A stretch of DNA of 64,000 nucleotides from an uncultured Caulobacterales bacterium. Lineage in GTDB: Bacteria; Pseudomonadota; Alphaproteobacteria; Caulobacterales; Caulobacteraceae. Position 1 is the stretch's first letter. Every line of letters starts with the position of its first letter. The stretch is taken from the NCBI GenBank assembly GCA_903840435.1, contig CAIMFV010000061.1:120783-184782 (forward strand). Direction: 5' to 3'. Both the position numbers and the translations under genes were made by a program. The notes below the pieces were generated by a model. It did no database searches. It saw only the letters and a list, made by a program, of their open reading frames with translations, and was not told the DNA's origin. Below are positions 18,660 to 27,556 of this stretch, piece after piece.

Positions 18660-19295
18660 ATGTCTGACTATCCAAGCGACATTCATACCGAGAAGGCCGA
18701 CATCGATCCGGATACCCTGGCCAATCTTGGTCCGCTTCGCCCCCTGGCGGGTCGGTGGAGCGGTAACCGCGGCTTTGACGTCAATCCCAATATCGACGGC
18801 AGCGGGCGCCAGGCCTATTTGGAAACCATCGATCTCCAGCCCATCGACCCCCAGTCGAACGGTCCGCAGCTGTTTTACGGCCTTCGCTACCATGTGCATG
18901 TGCTTAAGCCCGGCGATCCGCAGACCTATCACGATCAGGTAGGCTATTGGTTATGGGAGCCTGAAACCGAGTTGGTTCTGCTCAGCCTGACCATCCCACG
19001 CGGCCAAGCGGTCTTGGCGGCGGGCAAGGCCAGCGCCGATGCCACCACCTTTGAGGTCGAGGCTCGTCGCAAGGCCACCGACTATGGCATCATCTCGACC
19101 ACATTCTTGGAATACGCCTTTCGCACCGACGCCTTCCGCATGCGGGTGAACATCAATTCGGACGACACCTGGTCCTATGAGGAAGAAACGATCTTGAAGG
19201 TGCGCGGCAAACGCGCGCCCTTCATCCATGCGGATCGAAACCACCTTCAGCGCATCGGGCCGCCCGAACCTAACCCTTTGATGCGCGCCGGATGA
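18660..19295 (+). CDS. Nitrobindin-like haem-binding beta-barrel protein
   Basis: 211 residues. NLGPLRPLAGRWSGNRGFD matches the first strand motif (PLxxLxGxWxG) of the nitrobindin/THAP4-like family, and the remainder alternates short strands with conserved WLWEPE and DTWSYEEETIL. Family members bind haem b and may react with NO or peroxynitrite; whether this one keeps the axial His is unclear (a candidate is in RNHLQRIG near the C-terminus). It is divergent from the P450 gene with 167 bases between them. I see no signal peptide. Confidence 0.72.
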   Translation: MSDYPSDIHTEKADIDPDTLANLGPLRPLAGRWSGNRGFDVNPNIDGSGRQAYLETIDLQPIDPQSNGPQLFYGLRYHVHVLKPGDPQTYHDQVGYWLWEPETELVLLSLTIPRGQAVLAAGKASADATTFEVEARRKATDYGIISTTFLEYAFRTDAFRMRVNINSDDTWSYEEETILKVRGKRAPFIHADRNHLQRIGPPEPNPLMRAG

Positions 19296-19322
19296 ACGGC
19301 GGGGCTGTCCCACCTCGCCCAG

Positions 19323-19673
19323 CTACAACCGCAGTCCGAATTTCGGGCCAATCCAGGTCATGGCGAGATACAGGATGAGGGTGAGGGCACAGCCCGCCGC
19401 CAAGGCAATCCAGAACGAGACGCCACGCTGCAACAGGGCGGGTATGACGAGGAACATGGGCAAGGACGGTAAGACGTACCAAAAGGTCGCCTGAGCGTGG
19501 GCCGCTAGGGTTAGCGGATCGGGCTTATCGCGCCAGAGCCAGATCATGCCCAGCACAGACACCAGAGGTAATGAGGCGATCAGCGCCCCGAACCCTGGCC
19601 ATCGCTTGGCAAGTTCTGACACGACTGCGACGATGAGGCCAGAGATCGCGGCCTTCAGTATGAGGTAGAGCAT
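19323..19673 (-). CDS. DUF3147 family membrane protein
   Basis: 116 residues with four hydrophobic segments: about 1-17, 31-47, 64-82 and 89-108. Pro/Gly-rich turns such as LPLVSVLGMIWLWRDK match the DUF3147 family of small inner-membrane proteins. The function is unknown. It ends 27 bases after the convergent nitrobindin-like gene. Confidence 0.8.
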   Translation of the reverse strand: MLYLILKAAISGLIVAVVSELAKRWPGFGALIASLPLVSVLGMIWLWRDKPDPLTLAAHAQATFWYVLPSLPMFLVIPALLQRGVSFWIALAAGCALTLILYLAMTWIGPKFGLRL

Positions 19674-19712
19674 ACCGATAGTTTGGGCGAGTTCGGCCGT
19701 CTTGGCGAGTGC

Positions 19713-20093
19713 TTAGGCTGCGACTGTAACGCCAGCGCTCGCGGCGAGCTCGGAACTGACGCTGTCGAGGCGCTTCAGTTGGGCTTGCAGGGCGGCGCGC
19801 ATCTCCGCCAACTTTTCCGCCGCCAGCGCATAGCCCCGGCCCTCGCGCTCTTCCAGGAGGATGATGTCCTCAATATCGCGCAGCGACAAATTGGCGCCTC
19901 GCAAAGAGGCGATCCAGCCCAGGCGCATTTGCGCCTTCTCATCAAAAAACCGTTGATTATAGAGGCCGCGCTCGACCTCAATCATGCCGCGCTCTTCATA
20001 GAAGCGAATGGCCCGTTCGGTCAGGCCAAATCGGCGCTTTGCTTCGGCGATGCGGATGGATCGGCCGCAGGCCAGATCCTTGGCGGTGATCAT
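19713..20093 (-). CDS. MerR family transcriptional regulator
   Basis: About 126 residues from ATG 20093. The winged-helix part reads IRIAEAKRRFGLTERAIRFYEERGMIE, the classical MerR recognition segment, followed by a long dimerisation coiled coil (about 75-115). There is no C-terminal effector domain and no cysteine metal site, so it is probably not a metal sensor. It is divergent from the ScfR-type gene at 20205, and the 111 bases between their start codons carry three TTTGC/GCAAA elements. It may regulate its neighbour or itself. Confidence 0.85.
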   Translation of the reverse strand: MITAKDLACGRSIRIAEAKRRFGLTERAIRFYEERGMIEVERGLYNQRFFDEKAQMRLGWIASLRGANLSLRDIEDIILLEEREGRGYALAAEKLAEMRAALQAQLKRLDSVSSELAASAGVTVAA

Positions 20094-20123
20094 AAGGCGT
20101 CTCCCGAGAGTGTTGACGCAGTA

Positions 20124-20205
20124 TTTTTGCAAAAGGCGTCTTTATCAAATGGATTTATGCAAAATTTTGCCCATAATCTGGTTAGGTTTTGTGAATTTGC
20201 AAAAA
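20124..20205. promoter_or_regulatory. Three TTTGCAAA-like elements in a divergent promoter region
   Basis: TTTTTGCAAAA at 20124-20134, ATGCAAAATTTTGC at 20157-20170 and AATTTGCAAAAA at 20194-20205, the last running into the ATG of the ScfR-type gene. The cores are palindromic and resemble, as far as I recall, the TTTGCAAA part of sites bound by RamB/ScfR-type regulators. The elements sit in a small AT-rich patch between merR and scfR, so autoregulation by the adjacent gene product is the simplest reading. Confidence 0.55.
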
Positions 20206-21632
20206 TGACCGCTCAACTCTTTATCGGACAAACGGTGCGTGATCTGCGCCAGGCCGCAGGTTGGCGGCTCGCGGTCTGCGCCCAGCGGCTTGGCGTGTCA
20301 GCGAGCTATCTTTCCCAAATTGAGAGCAATCAACGTCCGGTGACCCCCCGCGTCCTCGTGGCGCTGATCGATGTGTTTGAGGCGCCCGCTAGCCTCTTCG
20401 AAATCGATTCCGATCATCGCCTCATCGCCGACCTTAAGGGCGCGCTCGCCGAATCCCGGGTGGGCGGGGCCCAGCCGCCCGTGTCGGAATTGAAACGGGT
20501 CGCAGCCTCGGCGCCCGCCTTTGCGCGGCGCTTCATCGCCTTGCATCGCGCCTATGCGCGCTTGACCGAGCGGCTCAATTTGACCGACGAGGCGGTCGGT
20601 CTCGACGAGGCGGCGGCAGCTAGTTCGCTCCTCCCTTACGAAGAGGTGCGGGACTTCTTTCAGGACAAGGACAATTATCTCGATCGGCTCGACACTGCCG
20701 CCGAGGCTCTGGCCGAGCAGATCCGCATCGGCTCTGGCAAGCCCTCAGAAGTCTTGCTCGAGGGGTTCTTAAAGCGTCGGCTTGGTGTTCGCCTTGCCTA
20801 TCGGTCAGAGCCCGACCTGATGCGATCCTTCGATGCAGCCAAGGGGGTCTTGACGCTCAACCCGTCGCAACCCAGCACGACCCGCGCCTTTCAAATGGCC
20901 TATCAAGCCGCCGCCATGTTGCTAAGCCCCGAGATCGAGGAAGAGCTTGCGCGTGCTGGCTTTCGCACCCGGGCGGCAGTGGATGTTTGTCGCGTCGGGC
21001 TTGCCAACTATGCGGCGGGCGCCGTCCTCATGCCCTACCGCCAGTTTGTCGCCGCCGCTGGCGAGACCCGCCACGACCTCGACCGGCTGGCCCTCCAGTT
21101 TCAGGTCAGTCTTGAGCAGGTTTGCCACCGGCTCTCCACCCTGCAACGGCCCAGCCTCCGTGGCGTGCCCTTCTATTTCGTCCGCCTCGACCTTGCGGGC
21201 AACATTACCAAAAGACACTCTGCGACCCGGTTTCGCTTCGCGCGCTTCGGCGGGTCCTGCCCGCTTTGGAACGTTCACGAGGCTATCTCCTCGCCGGACC
21301 GCTATCTGGTGCAGACCGTCGAAATGCCCGATGGCGAGCGGTATTTGAGCGTGGCGCGAAGTATTGCCAAACCGTCCGGCGCCTATCTGCGCACCGACCG
21401 CCGTTTTGTCCTCGGCCTGGGCTGTGAACTGCGCCACGCTGACCAATTGGTCTATTCGCAAGGCGTTGATCTCAGCGCGGCACCCGCACGGATTGGGGTG
21501 AGTTGTCGGATCTGCGAGCGCGATGATTGCGTGCAAAGGGCCTTCCCACCAATAGACCGCCCCTTGGTGGCGTTGCGCGATGAACGACGTCTGATCCCCT
21601 ATGACCTTTCCACGTCGCCGCAATCGGTCTGA
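20205..21632 (+). CDS. ScfR/RamB-type short-chain fatty acyl-CoA responsive regulator (XRE helix-turn-helix)
   Basis: 475 residues. The N-terminus is an XRE helix-turn-helix (VRDLRQAAGWRLAVCAQRLG, then VSASYLSQIESNQRPVTP). A central domain related to ImmA/IrrE proteases follows (LLEGFLKRRLGVRL ... RAFQMAYQAAAMLL), in which the zinc HExxH motif is absent, as usual in this family. The C-terminal region has conserved Cys blocks (CPLWNVHEA, CRICERDDC). Relatives control propionate or acetate and glyoxylate genes in response to acyl-CoA. No Shine-Dalgarno is visible before the ATG. It converges on hemN, with stops adjacent at 21632/21633. Confidence 0.85.
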   Translation: MTAQLFIGQTVRDLRQAAGWRLAVCAQRLGVSASYLSQIESNQRPVTPRVLVALIDVFEAPASLFEIDSDHRLIADLKGALAESRVGGAQPPVSELKRVAASAPAFARRFIALHRAYARLTERLNLTDEAVGLDEAAAASSLLPYEEVRDFFQDKDNYLDRLDTAAEALAEQIRIGSGKPSEVLLEGFLKRRLGVRLAYRSEPDLMRSFDAAKGVLTLNPSQPSTTRAFQMAYQAAAMLLSPEIEEELARAGFRTRAAVDVCRVGLANYAAGAVLMPYRQFVAAAGETRHDLDRLALQFQVSLEQVCHRLSTLQRPSLRGVPFYFVRLDLAGNITKRHSATRFRFARFGGSCPLWNVHEAISSPDRYLVQTVEMPDGERYLSVARSIAKPSGAYLRTDRRFVLGLGCELRHADQLVYSQGVDLSAAPARIGVSCRICERDDCVQRAFPPIDRPLVALRDERRLIPYDLSTSPQSV

Positions 21633-22991
21633 TCACACAGCTTGCGCGTGGCGCACGGTTTCAGTCGACAAGGCGGCATCAAAAGCGGCCGCCACAACGC
21701 GGACCAAGCGGCGCGCGTCAGCCCCGACCCGGACACGTCGTCCCTGGCGGTGACAGAGCCCATCCGCCTGCAAGGCCGATAGACCCGCAAGGGCCGGATC
21801 AAGCCAGCTTTCCGCATAGCCAAAAGCGCGGCACAGCGCACCCACATCGACCTCGAGGTCGCACATCAGGCGCTCTATGACCGCGGCGCGCAAGCGGTCT
21901 TCCGCAGAAGTCGCCACACCGCGCTGGATGGGGAGATGGCCGCCTTGCACCGCTGCCGCCCAAGCATCCGTCGTGCGCGCGGCCTGCACAAAGCCCTGCG
22001 CAAAGGCGCCAATCGCCGAAACGCCGAGGGGGATGAGTGTGTCCGCCGCGTCAGCTGTATAGCCTTGAAAATTGCGCTTCAGTCGGCCCTCCAGCAGAGC
22101 TTGGCAAAGGGAGTCGCCGGGCAGGGCATAATGGTCCAGGCCAATTCGCTGATAGCCTGCGCTGATCAGCACCGCGTCGGCTGCCTCGGCCTGGGACCAG
22201 CGACCATGGGGACCCGCCAGGTCTTCTGTGCGGATCATTTTTTGGTGCTTAGCGAACCAGGGCACATGGGCATAGCCGAACACCGAAACCCGATCCGGCC
22301 GCAGTTCGGCGGCAAGGGCGGCGGTCCGCCACATGCTGGCTTCGTCCTGGCCGGGAAGCCCATAGATGAGATCGAAATTGACGCCGGTGACGCCCGCCCG
22401 CCGCAAGCCTGCCACACCCTCAGCGATCTGATCAAAGGGTTGGATGCGATTAATCTTGGCCTGGACAATCGGGTCAAAGGTCTGCACGCCAAGGCTGGCG
22501 CGGTTGACGCCAGAGCGGGCCAGAGCGGCGAGAAAATCTCGGTCCAAGCTGCGCGGATCGAGCTCGACCGCAACCTCCGCGTCAGCCTCGACCCCAAACG
22601 CGCTGCGCAAATGGCTGACTAAGGCCTCAAAATCATCGGCTGACAGGGCGTTTGGACTGCCGCCACCGAAATGGAGGTGGGCGGTGCGGGGGGGCTTGCC
22701 AAGCGCCGCCGCCCAAAGATCGATTTCTTGGTGCAGGGTTTCGAGATAGCGGGCGATCCGTCCATAGCCATTGGGCACAGTGGTGTTGCAGCCGCAATAC
22801 CAACAGAGCTGGTCGCAAAACGGGATGTGGACATAAAGGGAGAGCGGCCCTTCTGCGGCCTCAGCCCAGCTGCGCGCGTCAGCCTCGCCCACTTGGTCGT
22901 GAAACGCCACGGCGGTGGGGTAGCTGGTATAGCGGGGCAGATTGCGTTGGGCATACTCAAGGAAGGCGGCGGGAATGGACGAGCGGGTCAT
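21633..22991 (-). CDS. hemN: Oxygen-independent coproporphyrinogen III oxidase (radical SAM)
   Basis: 452 residues from ATG 22991, the normal length of HemN. RYTSYPTA is the N-terminal family motif; the radical SAM CxxxCxxC is CDQLCWYC followed by a fourth Cys (GC), all within YVHIPFCDQLCWYCGCNT. GGGSPNALS and DLIYGLPGQ are further radical SAM blocks. It decarboxylates coproporphyrinogen III to protoporphyrinogen IX without oxygen, which implies haem synthesis under low oxygen. I looked for an FNR-type box upstream and did not find a clear one. A longer reading frame to 23123 exists, but it lacks family similarity. Confidence 0.95.
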   Translation of the reverse strand: MTRSSIPAAFLEYAQRNLPRYTSYPTAVAFHDQVGEADARSWAEAAEGPLSLYVHIPFCDQLCWYCGCNTTVPNGYGRIARYLETLHQEIDLWAAALGKPPRTAHLHFGGGSPNALSADDFEALVSHLRSAFGVEADAEVAVELDPRSLDRDFLAALARSGVNRASLGVQTFDPIVQAKINRIQPFDQIAEGVAGLRRAGVTGVNFDLIYGLPGQDEASMWRTAALAAELRPDRVSVFGYAHVPWFAKHQKMIRTEDLAGPHGRWSQAEAADAVLISAGYQRIGLDHYALPGDSLCQALLEGRLKRNFQGYTADAADTLIPLGVSAIGAFAQGFVQAARTTDAWAAAVQGGHLPIQRGVATSAEDRLRAAVIERLMCDLEVDVGALCRAFGYAESWLDPALAGLSALQADGLCHRQGRRVRVGADARRLVRVVAAAFDAALSTETVRHAQAV

Positions 22992-23197
22992 GGCGCGGTC
23001 GAAAGTCCTTTGAGAGCCAAGCATGTCGAAGGCCGATCTTCTGCGGCCACAGCGGCGTCCGCCTTGCGACGGCTCAATTCCTGGCTTTGACGCGCCCGCC
23101 AGCACCCCCTTTTGGCGGGCCAAGGTGACTAAAGCTTAATTAGCCTTGCACAGGGCCTGTCGTGTACAGCCCAGAAGCGATGATTTCGGAGAGGCCC

Positions 23198-24604
23198 ATG
23201 CGCGCGGCACTGTTTTTGACCCCCCTGGCCCTAGCGTGGGCGGCAAGCGCCGTCCCTGCCGTGCAAGCCGAAACCTTGGCCGATGCGCTCAGCGCCGCCT
23301 ATCAATCCAACCCGACCTTGATGCAGGCGCGGGCGCAGCAGCGTCGCTTGGACGAAACCTATGTCCAGACTGAAACCCAACTTCGACCGACCCTGTCGCT
23401 GGTGGGTCAAGGCTCCTATTCCCATTATGACAGTCCCAACATCAATCAGGGCTCGTTCGACACCAATTCGGGCTCGCTCGGCCTCAGCGCCAGCCAGACG
23501 CTTTATTCAGGAGGCAAAACGACCTCCGATTTGCGCGCAGCCGATGCGAGCGTGCTTGCCGGGCGGCAAAGCTTGCGTGCCAGCGAGGCCGATATCCTCA
23601 ATCAGGTGATCAGTGCCTATATGGATGTGCGGCGCGACGCGTCTATCCTCGACATTCGCAAGGCCAATCTCGAAGTGTTGCGCACCCAGTTGGCAGAGAC
23701 CACAGCGCGCAAGGATGTCGGCCAGGTGACGCCGACCGATGTCGCACAAGCCCGGGCGCAATATGCCCAGGCCGAAGCGCTTTTGGCGACCGCCGAAGGC
23801 CAGTTACGCACCAGCCGCGCCAACTATCAGGCTGTGGTGGGCGAGGCCCCGCAAGGCCTCGCGCCGGAACCCGACCTGCCAGGAATTCCCGATACCCTCG
23901 ATGCCGCTTTTGAGGCGGCCGAGCGCGCCAACCCAAGCCTCGCTGCAGCCCAAATGACGGAGACGGCCTCGCGCGCCAAGGTCGCATCGGCGCGCAACGG
24001 CTATGGCCCGACCCTCTCGGCAACCGCATCGGCGGGGTATGTCGGGCCCATCTCGCCCCTCGAGACCCGGAATTATGGCGGTCAGGTTTCCGCGGGCCTC
24101 ACCCTGACCCAACCGCTCTATTCTGGCGGATTGATCGCCTCTCAGGTGCGCCAGGCGCTCGAACAAAATAATTCGGACCGGTTCGGCGTCGACAAGACCC
24201 ATCGCGACATCATTCGCCAAGTCGCCAATGCCTGGAGCACCATGGTCTCGGCCAAGGCCAATCGCCTCGCCACGCAAGAGGCCCGCGACGCGGCCAAACT
24301 CGCCTATGACGGCGTCCACGAAGAATACCGCGCCGGTCTGCGCACCACCCTTGACGTCCTGTTGGCTGAACAAACCTTGCGGGACACCGAGATTAGTCTG
24401 GCAACGGCCCGCCACGACGAATATCTGGCCAAATCAAGCTTGCTCGACGCCATCGGCGCCTTGAATGTACAGACGCTCGGCCTCACCGTTCCGGCCTATG
24501 ATCCGAAAGCCGCCTTCGATCGGGTCAAGTCCGCCGGGGGCACGCCCCTCGATAGTGTCGCCCAGACGCTCGACAGGGTCGGCGCAGTCCACCGGGCGCA
24601 ATAA
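23198..24604 (+). CDS. tolC: TolC-type outer-membrane channel protein
   Basis: 468 residues from ATG 23198, with GGAGAGG upstream. MRAALFLTPLALAWAASAVPAVQA is a signal peptide. TLADALSAAYQSNPTLMQAR opens the first of two structural repeats typical of the outer-membrane efflux (OEP) family; LGLSASQTLYSGG and AGLTLTQPLYSGG are the paired strand motifs, each followed by a long helical hairpin. It forms the trimeric exit duct for type I secretion or RND/MFS pumps. No inner-membrane partner is adjacent, so it is probably a shared channel. Confidence 0.93.
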   Translation: MRAALFLTPLALAWAASAVPAVQAETLADALSAAYQSNPTLMQARAQQRRLDETYVQTETQLRPTLSLVGQGSYSHYDSPNINQGSFDTNSGSLGLSASQTLYSGGKTTSDLRAADASVLAGRQSLRASEADILNQVISAYMDVRRDASILDIRKANLEVLRTQLAETTARKDVGQVTPTDVAQARAQYAQAEALLATAEGQLRTSRANYQAVVGEAPQGLAPEPDLPGIPDTLDAAFEAAERANPSLAAAQMTETASRAKVASARNGYGPTLSATASAGYVGPISPLETRNYGGQVSAGLTLTQPLYSGGLIASQVRQALEQNNSDRFGVDKTHRDIIRQVANAWSTMVSAKANRLATQEARDAAKLAYDGVHEEYRAGLRTTLDVLLAEQTLRDTEISLATARHDEYLAKSSLLDAIGALNVQTLGLTVPAYDPKAAFDRVKSAGGTPLDSVAQTLDRVGAVHRAQ

Positions 24605-24610
24605 CGGACT

Positions 24611-25918
24611 TTAGTCGACGCCGAAGACACGCTCAAAAATCGTGTCCACATGGGCGAAATGATAGTCGTCGTCGAACAGGGCTTCGAGTTCGCGCGGGCT
24701 CAAATGGGCCGACACCTTGGGGTCAGCCTTGAGGAAATCGAGGAACCGGCCCTCGGCACGCCAGACGCGCATAGCGTTTGACTGGACACTCGCATAGGCG
24801 TCCTCACGGCTCATCCCCTTTTGGGTCAGGGCGAGGAGGATACGTTGCGAGTGAACCAATCCGCCGAGCCGGTCGAGGTTTTTGCGCATGTTCTCAGGAT
24901 AGATCACCAGCCGATCCACCACATTGGCCAGCCGCCGCAGGGCGAAATCGAGATGGATGGTGGCGTCGGGTGCAATGCCTCGCTCGACGGAGGAATGGCT
25001 AATATCGCGCTCATGCCACAGCGTGACATCTTCAAGCGCGGGAATGACGGCGGAACGGACCAGCCGGGCAAGGCCGGTCAAGTTTTCCGTCAAGACGGGG
25101 TTGCGCTTGTGCGGCATGGCCGACGAGCCTTTTTGACCCGGATCGAAGGGTTCTTCGGCTTCTAGAACCTCGGTGCGTTGCAAATGACGAATTTCGGTCG
25201 CCAAGCGCTCCACCGATGCCGCCACAACGGCCAAGGCGGCGAAATAGGCGGCGTGACGGTCGCGGGGAATGACCTGGGTTGAAACGGGTTCAATGCCCAG
25301 GCCGAGCTTTTCAGCCACATGGGCCTCGACGCGCGGATCGACATTGGCAAAGGTGCCGACTGCGCCGGATATGGCGCAGGTGGCAATTTCAAACCGCGCC
25401 ATCGCCAATCGGTCGCGGGCGCGGACGAATTCGGCATAGTGACCCGCAAGCTTTAAGCCGAAGGTGGTCGGTTCGGCATGGATCCCATGGCTACGGCCAA
25501 CGGTGGCGGTGAACCGATGCTCAAAGGCCCGCCGCTTGAGCGCGCTTAGCACCAATTCCACATCTTCCATTAAGAGATCGGTGGCGCGGGTCAGTTGCAC
25601 CGCAAGACAGGTATCAAGCACGTCCGACGAGGTCATGCCCTGGTGAAGGTAGCGGGCCTCGGGGCCAACAATCTCGGCCACATGGGTGAGAAAGGCGATG
25701 ACGTCGTGTTTGGTGGTTCGCTCGATCTCGTCAATCCGGTCGGCATCGAAAACCGCATCCTTGCCCTTTTCCCAAATGGCGCGCGCCGCCTCCTTTGGAA
25801 TGACGCCCAGATCGGCCATAGCATCCGCAGCATGGGCTTCGATTTCAAACCATATCCGGTAACGGGTCTCTGGCGACCAGATGGCTGCGGCTTGTGGGCG
25901 GGCATAGCGAGGGATCAT
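24611..25918 (-). CDS. purB: Adenylosuccinate lyase
   Basis: 435 residues from ATG 25918 (MIPRYARPQAAAIWSPETRY), the usual length. It belongs to the fumarase/aspartase superfamily; the flexible signature loop is GSSAMPHKRNP, and KHDVIAFL, LHQGMTSSDVLDT and GRSHGIHAEPTT are the other active-site blocks. It cleaves fumarate from SAICAR and from adenylosuccinate in purine synthesis. The gene converges on tolC with 6 bases between the stops. purL is elsewhere in this window, at 41191. Confidence 0.97.
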   Translation of the reverse strand: MIPRYARPQAAAIWSPETRYRIWFEIEAHAADAMADLGVIPKEAARAIWEKGKDAVFDADRIDEIERTTKHDVIAFLTHVAEIVGPEARYLHQGMTSSDVLDTCLAVQLTRATDLLMEDVELVLSALKRRAFEHRFTATVGRSHGIHAEPTTFGLKLAGHYAEFVRARDRLAMARFEIATCAISGAVGTFANVDPRVEAHVAEKLGLGIEPVSTQVIPRDRHAAYFAALAVVAASVERLATEIRHLQRTEVLEAEEPFDPGQKGSSAMPHKRNPVLTENLTGLARLVRSAVIPALEDVTLWHERDISHSSVERGIAPDATIHLDFALRRLANVVDRLVIYPENMRKNLDRLGGLVHSQRILLALTQKGMSREDAYASVQSNAMRVWRAEGRFLDFLKADPKVSAHLSPRELEALFDDDYHFAHVDTIFERVFGVD

Positions 25919-26092
25919 TCGGGCGGGTATCCAAGGGGCGACAAGCGAAAGCGACGCGGATGATGTCAAAGGCGGCGTGGGAGTCACTAGCCTTCGGCGT
26001 CAGCTTCCGCAATACTCACCGCACTGCAGCACGGGGATGGACGATTGGGGGCGCCCCATTCGCGATCAACGGCCACCAGAGGGACGACCGAC

Positions 26093-26707
26093 TTGACCGA
26101 AGACAGCAAAACCGAAAGCGCGGCCAAGGGCGGCGGCCAACCGGTCGTGATCAAAAAATACGCCAATCGACGGCTCTACAACACTGCCTCGTCCTCCTAT
26201 GTCACCCTCGACCATCTGGCCGAGATGGTGAAGGAAGGCGTCGATTTTGTCGTCTTTGACGCCAAGACCAATGATGAAATTACCCGCTCCGTCCTGACCC
26301 AGATCATCTTCGAAGAGGAAAGCCGGGGTCAGAACCTTTTGCCGATCCAGTTCCTGCGGCAACTGATCCGATTTTATGGCGATCAGATGCAGAGCTTCGT
26401 CCCAACCTATTTAGAAATGTCGCTCGAAGGGTTTGCGCGCCAGCAAGAACAGATGCGCCAGCAGATGGCGGGCGCCATCGGGGTGCAACCCGGCTTTGGA
26501 CTGTTTGAAGATCAGGTCAGGCAAAACCTCGCCCTGTTCGACCGGGCGATGAAGATGTTCACCCCCTTTGCCTATCCACCCAAACCAGAAAGCCCGACGC
26601 CGCAGCCAGCGTCCTCCGCCACCAGCGAACCGACCCTGGACGACCTGAAGCGGCGCATGGCCGAAATGCAAGACGCCATCGCCAAACTGGCCAGTCGGGA
26701 AGGCTGA
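26093..26707 (+). CDS. phaR: Polyhydroxyalkanoate synthesis repressor
   Basis: About 204 residues from a TTG at 26093 with GAGGGAC upstream; the frame also extends to 26045. IKKYANRRLYNTASSSYVTL and DFVVFDAKTNDEITRSVLTQII (in part) are the PHB/PHA accumulation regulator DNA-binding domain, followed by the conserved PIQFLRQLIRFYGDQM segment. The C-terminus has a Gln/Met-rich helix and a Pro-rich linker. PhaR represses phasin and its own gene until PHB granules titrate it. bdhA at 57727 points to PHB use in the same organism. Confidence 0.93.
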   Translation: MTEDSKTESAAKGGGQPVVIKKYANRRLYNTASSSYVTLDHLAEMVKEGVDFVVFDAKTNDEITRSVLTQIIFEEESRGQNLLPIQFLRQLIRFYGDQMQSFVPTYLEMSLEGFARQQEQMRQQMAGAIGVQPGFGLFEDQVRQNLALFDRAMKMFTPFAYPPKPESPTPQPASSATSEPTLDDLKRRMAEMQDAIAKLASREG

Positions 26708-26870
26708 TCAAGGCGCCTTCTGCGCGATTTGGATTTGCACTCCCAGCAGGATTGGGGAAAACCGCGACGTCGCGCGGGATTCGACGCACTTTTTAGCTGT
26801 ACAAGACTTGGGAAAAATATATTTAGGGTTGTATTTCTCGCGTAGTCTCACTTCGCGAAAGGACGTGCCC

Positions 26871-27050
26871 GTGACCTATAATCCCAACCAACCGCGTGAC
26901 GATGACGGTCGATGGGCTGGCGTGGGCGGCATAAAGTCCAACCCTCCCGTTTGGAATAGTTACGCCGCTTGGGTGCAGAAGTACGGCGACACCATCACGC
27001 CCCTGATACACCTAAGGGACGGGGACACAAAAAAACGACTCCTTTATTGA
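26871..27050 (+). CDS. Small protein with YNPNQPRDxxGRW motif, unknown function
   Basis: 59 residues from a GTG at 26871 with AAAGGA nine bases upstream. The N-terminus VTYNPNQPRDDDGRWAGVGG carries the NPNQPRDxxGRW motif that I recognise from short alphaproteobacterial and phage-associated proteins of unknown function. The rest is hydrophilic, with a Trp/Tyr-rich patch (WNSYAAWVQKYG) and a basic end. No signal peptide. It is followed 12 bases later by another unknown gene on the same strand, and the pair looks lower in GC than its surroundings. Confidence 0.6.
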   Translation: MTYNPNQPRDDDGRWAGVGGIKSNPPVWNSYAAWVQKYGDTITPLIHLRDGDTKKRLLY

Positions 27051-27062
27051 GGCCGACCGAAA

Positions 27063-27542
27063 ATGACGACGGGACGTTCCACTGAGGCGTGGTCGTGGCG
27101 GGCCCTCTGGCTTTGCATTGGGATGGGGTCGGACCTTGTTAGCCGGACCGGCTTCGCGGCTCCCCTCCCCAATGGGACCAATTTTAATGTCATTTGCAAA
27201 GTGGAGTGGCGCGTCACCGCTGATCCCCATCCGGACTATACCGGGACCTATCCCGCACATGTCAAACATGGTTTTCGCCAAGACGAATATGCAATCGACC
27301 TTAGGCGAGGACTTTTTTGTGACGTTCACAATTGTGACGAGAGGGGCGCAGATCGAATCTATCATCACGATAGGCACTTTATCGTTTTCGAAAATAAGGC
27401 TTGGGATAAAATGACTATCCGCAGACGCGACGGGCGCCTGCGCGATATATTCGACGACGACGGACGCGTGACGAAGACCTGGGGTTGGTGCAGGGCTGCG
27501 CGCTATACAGGCGTTCCAGATAAACTCTATGCGCCGGAATAA
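27063..27542 (+). CDS. Hypothetical protein, possibly secreted
   Basis: 159 residues, no family recognised. The N-terminus contains a modest hydrophobic run (WRALWLCIGMG) that could be a signal or anchor segment, ending near GFAAPLP. The body has a polar, His/Asp/Arg-rich composition (PHPDYTGTYPAHVKHGF, IYHHDRHFIVFENKAWDKM) and several cysteines. It starts 12 bases after the NPNQPRD gene and is followed by a strong bidirectional terminator at 27557-27587, so the two are probably one transcript. Base composition looks unlike the flanks. No function can be assigned. Confidence 0.6.
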   Translation: MTTGRSTEAWSWRALWLCIGMGSDLVSRTGFAAPLPNGTNFNVICKVEWRVTADPHPDYTGTYPAHVKHGFRQDEYAIDLRRGLFCDVHNCDERGADRIYHHDRHFIVFENKAWDKMTIRRRDGRLRDIFDDDGRVTKTWGWCRAARYTGVPDKLYAPE

Positions 27543-27556
27543 TTGCGCCTAACGAA

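Noticed and set aside
22992..23123. N-terminal extension of hemN
   Set aside because: Basic, unlike any HemN N-terminus; ATG 22991 gives the normal length.
22992..23197. FNR/Crp-type box upstream of hemN
   Set aside because: No TTGAT-N4-ATCAA-like palindrome found between hemN and tolC.
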